NCBI GenBank assembly: GCA_013399895.1
Contig: VXBA01001420.1
Location: forward strand, 1,842,913-1,906,912
From: Serilophus lunatus
Lineage: Eukaryota; Chordata; Aves; Passeriformes; Eurylaimidae
DNA: 64,000 nucleotides
Reading direction: 5' to 3'
Positions 60,357 to 64,000 of this stretch are shown one piece after another. Positions within the stretch are counted from its first letter, which is position 1. Each line of letters starts with the position of its first letter. A program made the translations under genes and the position numbers. A model generated the notes under the pieces. It was not told where the DNA came from and searched no databases. It saw only the letters and a program-made list of their open reading frames with translations.

Positions 60357-63200
60357 TATTATTTTAGGATCTTACCATGGTTTTGCAGGGGAAGCACTTT
60401 TGAGGTGCATTGGTACAACCAGTGTCAGGCAGCAGCAGCAGGTTCTGGCCTGATGGTAGGGGCTGATCAGGGTGCCATCTCTTGGATTTCTTGGGGGTTT
60501 TCAGCCCTCAGTTGTCTCCCTGTGCATAGTGAAGGACACTGACTTTGACCTCTGCTTTAGGACTTGTGGTTCATGAAAAGCACAATTTAGGCATTGCTGT
60601 GGTTTGCTGGCACTGTTTGATTTGATTGAGCTCCTGGTCCTCTGTCACCTCTACAAAGCCACTTAGAGGGACAAACAGACCAGTGTAGCCCTCAGAGCCT
60701 TCACATTCCTGCTGTCTGACCTGCTGTTCTGCAGGAAGACAACAGCCAGGAGACACCTCTCTTGCAGCAAGACATCCACAAAATACCTGCCTTGTGGGCA
60801 GAGAAGGAGGAGATGGAGTCAGGTTAGCTGGCTGCAGTCAGGACTGGGGTCCAGGGAGGGAGGGCTGGCACATCTGAGGTGCTCTCAGAGCACTCCAGGT
60901 CTTAATGGCCCCCACTGCTTTTTTCTTTCCCACTTTCTTTTCCTATTTTTTACTACCTGCTCTAAAAAACTCTCAGGAAAAAAAAATTAATTTCTCTTTA
61001 TTGTGTAGCTTCACTGTGAACTGATTCTTTTCATCTAAAATTATTCCTTTTTGGTGCCACAATCTGACTTCAAGCTTCTTTGCTGCCTGTGAACATGACA
61101 CACAGCAGCAGCTAAAGAGGAGGGGACAGGCTGTGTCTGGTCTTTGCAGGGCACCAGGAGGGCTGAGCACAGCTGGGGGACACTGCTTTAGGCAGCTTTT
61201 TGCAGGCATTTTCTCCCACATTTACAGAATTTTTATCTCAAATGCAGGGGGGGCTAACAAATAAAATATAAATAGTTAATTTCCCTTCTATTCAGCCTGG
61301 GAATTCAGACTCAAGTTTAGACTGGAAAATCAGAAGGAAATTCAAAGATACTCTGGTTTCTTGATGACTGCAGCTGCTACCTGAACACAGAGATTCCCTG
61401 TAGATCTGCGAACAAGGACTTCCAGAAACTGATAAAGATGAAGAAAACTCTGGAAGACCTTCTTGTACCTGCCACCGCCCGCCTCGTTCATCGGATTACT
61501 TTCAAATCCCAGGCAGGACGTGACTCTTCCCTGTTGGCAAGAGGAGAAAATAGACTCCCTGACTGGACATGCAGAGCATGAACGAGGCCACCTCTGCTTT
61601 GGGGAGGACAAACTGCTCTTCCACACAAAGCCACGGCCCCAGGGGTTTGCCATCCTCCCTTTTTGTTCCCAAAGTGCCCCTTTTTTGGTGACTGGCATAA
61701 AGAGGGTGGTGGGTTAGGCAGGATTTTGGGTGGGCTGTTCTTCTCCACGTGCAATCCCCAGTAATGTGGAAAATGAAGTCCCTGGCTGAGTTACTGGGTT
61801 GCTCTCCCAGGGCATCAGAGCAGGGCAGTGCTATTGCACAATGGGATTTGGAGAAAACCAGTCAGTTAAATGACAGTTTTATGAAATAGAATGAATGAGA
61901 CTTAATGAGATTTTCTTCCAAAGGGGACAAGTCCAGCTTCCATTATAATGCCCTAATTTTCTGTGCTGTAGCAGTAAATGGAACTCAGAGATGTTTTTAT
62001 CCAATGTTGCTTCCAAGCAAGCTGTAGGCAGAAGGAGGTGATTAAGTCACCTTCTGGTGGTTGGAGGTCCTGGGCTGGAGGTGACACCACTGTCACATCC
62101 CAAGGAGCCCAGGGGACACAGGCTGCTCATTCTCCCAAGAAGGGACCAGTTTCTGTGTCTCAGTTGCAGTTGGCATAGTGGCACATCGATATTTGCCACC
62201 AGCAGCAGCGAAAATATTAGTGATTGTAATAATTCATAGCTGCCTGATGTGCCTAGAAATGGCTTTTGCTGTTCAGCTCATGGGTTTGGCAGAACTTTTG
62301 CTTTCCCTGCCCAGTGGTAGCCATTCCCAGGCCTGAAAAACGTGTAATTGGGCAGCAACAACATATTTACCCATATTTTATTTGGTATTATTAGCCCAGC
62401 TTGCCCAGTCCAGGCACAGTCAGCTCCTGGCTGCCATGGGAGGCTCCTGGATGGACTCAGCCATCCCAGGGCTGTTGAAATTGCAGCTTCAAAGGACACC
62501 ACGTCCAGGGCCACCACAACACTCGGCCTCCTGGGTGTTTGCTTGTTGTCTTGGTGCAGACAGTGGGCTGAGCAGGGCCTGGAGGAGGAGGGACAGGAGC
62601 AACACCAAGAACTGCGTTTAGTGATGGTACAAACCAGTTGTTTCTCCAGCAGCCCATACAGAGAAGGGTAGGAAGGGAGTGGCAGAGGTCTGTGGCTACA
62701 ATCCTGGTTTCTCTCCTCACGTTTAGGGTCAGGTTAAGCCCCTGGGAGCAGCACTGGGGCTTCCCTGCTGTGCCCACTGCTGGAATCCTGTGTGCCCCGT
62801 CGTTCCTCGGGATTTCACTTTGCTGTGGAGATGTGGAGGGTGCAGGGCAGGAGGGAGAGGGGTGAGGCTGATGGGACCAGCTCTGGTGCTGGGAGCAGGA
62901 TCCATCTCAGCTCCTGTTTTGGGGGCTGTGGGTGTTTTTGCTGGTTGGAGTGGGCAGCTCTGGAGTCTGTGCTGGAGGTGTGGGGACAGGGCACTGTGTG
63001 CCCCTGGGGGTGTGGGGAGGGAGCTGCTCCAGGGATGGGCTGCACTTGCACTTTGCTGTTGCATTTCCCAGGAGGTGCCATAATCCATGTTCAGGCAACA
63101 CCAGAAATGGATGGTGCCACTTCTTTTGCCAGAGGCATTGGCACCTGCTGTTCCCTGCTTGGAGTGACAGGACAAGGGTCTTCCCACTGCCGGGGAGCAG
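60357..63200. other. Gene-free stretch between two CR1 copies
   Basis: Holds a splice-flanked open segment at 60735-60822. The rest is moderately GC-rich with open frames on both strands that look like chance. The 281-codon frame at 62792-63637 runs straight through a CR1 fragment and is not called. Confidence 0.4.
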
Positions 63201-63396
63201 GGTTAGATGGACACTGGAAAGAAATTGTTGACTGTGAGGATGTGGAGGCCCTGGCACAGGGTGCCCTGAGAAGCTGTGGCTGCCCCATCCCTGGAAGTGT
63301 CCAAGGCCAGGTTGGAGCCACCTGGGACAGTGGGAGGTGTCCCTGCCCATGGCAGGGGGTGGAATGGGATGCCCAAACTATCCTGCAATTCTATAA
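63201..63396 (+). mobile_element. CR1 LINE 3'-end fragment
   Basis: Plus strand, nearly 200 bp: ggttagatggacactggaaa, 'ggccctggcacagggtgccc', 'gagaagctgtggctgcccca', 'gtgtccaaggccaggttgga', 'ggtgtccctgcccatggcag', ending ctgcaattctataat. A relatively little-diverged copy. Confidence 0.9.
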
Positions 63397-63873
63397 TAAT
63401 GATAAAAATCACGCCAAGCTTGATTCCACCAGCTCTGCCAGCAGGACCAAGGTGGGCTCTGGAAAACCAGGGCAGCTCCTGGGGGAGGAAACCCCAGGCC
63501 CCCAGGTCCAGCCTTGGAGCAGGCTGAGGAGGAGGAGAGCAGGAGGCTCCTTGGATCTGGAGGGCAGGTTTGAGGGCCAACCCCTAATTAAAACCTTTTG
63601 TATGAAGTTCCAATCCCTCCACTCCGTGCCTGGTTAATATTTAACAGCTGGGGCGGGAGATGGGAACACAACCGCGGCCGGGGTTTGGCTGATGTGCCAG
63701 TTCTATTGCAATCAGGGCTTGTTTAATTAGCCTGCAGAGCGAAAACAGGCCCGTGGATTATTTATATATATATGTATAAAAAATAATTAATTTTTTTTTC
63801 CTCGAGATGAAAACTTTTCTCAAAGTTCTCAATGGCGGGATGTAGCCCCCACCCTGCAGCGCTGCTGTGGGCT

Positions 63874-63903
63874 GGGGAAGGGGACGGAGGGGGGATGCGC
63901 GGG
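63874..63903 (+). other. G-quadruplex motif entering the minisatellite
   Basis: GGGG-AA-GGGG-ACGGA-GGGGGG-ATGCGC-GGG, loops of 2, 5 and 6 bases. It overlaps the first unit of the 11-bp repeat. Confidence 0.55.
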
Positions 63904-63966
63904 AGATGCGCAGGAGATGCGCGGGGGATGCGCGGGAGATGCGCAGGAGATGCGCGGGGGATGGGC
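63890..63966 (+). repeat. 11-bp minisatellite with 33-bp higher-order unit
   Basis: Seven copies of an 11-mer differing at two or three positions: C (gggggatgcgc), A (gggagatgcgc), B (aggagatgcgc), C, A, B, C'. The order C-A-B-C-A-B-C' gives a 33-bp period, so the array grew by duplication of a trimer. Each unit contains at least one CpG. On the minus strand the 33-bp period encodes an 11-residue repeat, but only by chance. Confidence 0.9.
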
Positions 63967-64000
63967 GGGGCGGCGCAGAACAAGGGGCGCTGCGACTTTA

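Larger units (their letters stand above)
63640..64000. promoter_or_regulatory. CpG-rich segment, possible edge of a CpG island
   Basis: CpG density rises sharply compared with the rest of the window: ggggcgggag, accgcggccgggg, cgggcggcgcagaa and the CpG-bearing tandem repeat. The window ends inside it. In birds this pattern usually marks a promoter-associated island, but no transcript start can be seen here, so the assignment is an inference. Confidence 0.4.

Noticed and set aside
62792..63637. 281-codon open frame on the plus strand
   Set aside because: Runs through the CR1 fragment at 63201-63396 in a frame unrelated to any CR1 protein. The element piece is the untranslated 3' end.
1..64000. 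tRNA, rRNA, microRNA, CRISPR and retroviral genes
   Set aside because: I looked by eye for tRNA B-box words (GGTTCGAA type), well-known microRNA seeds in hairpin context, regular spaced repeats and retroviral motifs, and found none I could support. A covariance-model scan would be decisive.

Overview
This window looks like nuclear DNA from a bird, probably a neoavian or passerine species. The main evidence is at least twelve fragments of CR1 LINE 3' ends in both orientations, with the typical avian terminus (the 'gggttggaagggaccttaaagaccatccagttcc' family on one strand and 'attctgtgattctatga' on the other). The background is AT-rich and CpG-poor, interrupted by a few CpG-dense islands. There are no operons, ribosome-binding sites, CRISPR arrays, tRNA or rRNA genes, and no intact transposon or viral reading frames. 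Nearly all open frames over 60 codons appear to be chance.

The one protein-coding locus I can support is on the + strand. It is the 3' part of an intron-rich gene, with five exons at 21497-21586, 34735-34836, 37193-37251, 37688-37709 and 38127-38156 (stop). Reading phases agree at every junction (0/0, 0/0, 0/2, 2/0, 0/stop). The joined product is about 100 residues. A leucine heptad pattern runs through the first exon and again across the exon 2/3 junction, followed by a short acidic tail. I read this as the C-terminus of a coiled-coil protein, but I cannot name it. An ATTAAA signal lies about 50 bases after the stop. The first 21 kb should be intron or upstream sequence of the same gene. It holds several splice-flanked open segments that might be further exons, but none is secure.

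From about 38.3 kb to the end I see no supportable gene. This 26 kb contains CR1 fragments, short simple repeats, G-rich runs able to form quadruplexes (45.57 kb, 60.1 kb, 63.9 kb), a CpG-dense block at 52.3-53.1 kb, and several non-repetitive patches with clustered CpGs in AT-rich surroundings. Those patches resemble conserved non-coding elements. The window ends in a CpG-rich segment with an 11-bp tandem repeat arranged in 33-bp higher-order units, possibly the edge of a promoter island of the next gene.

I did not find a new multi-gene system. The most useful leads are the unnamed coiled-coil gene with its 22-nt microexon, the candidate extra exons, and the CpG-retaining non-coding patches.
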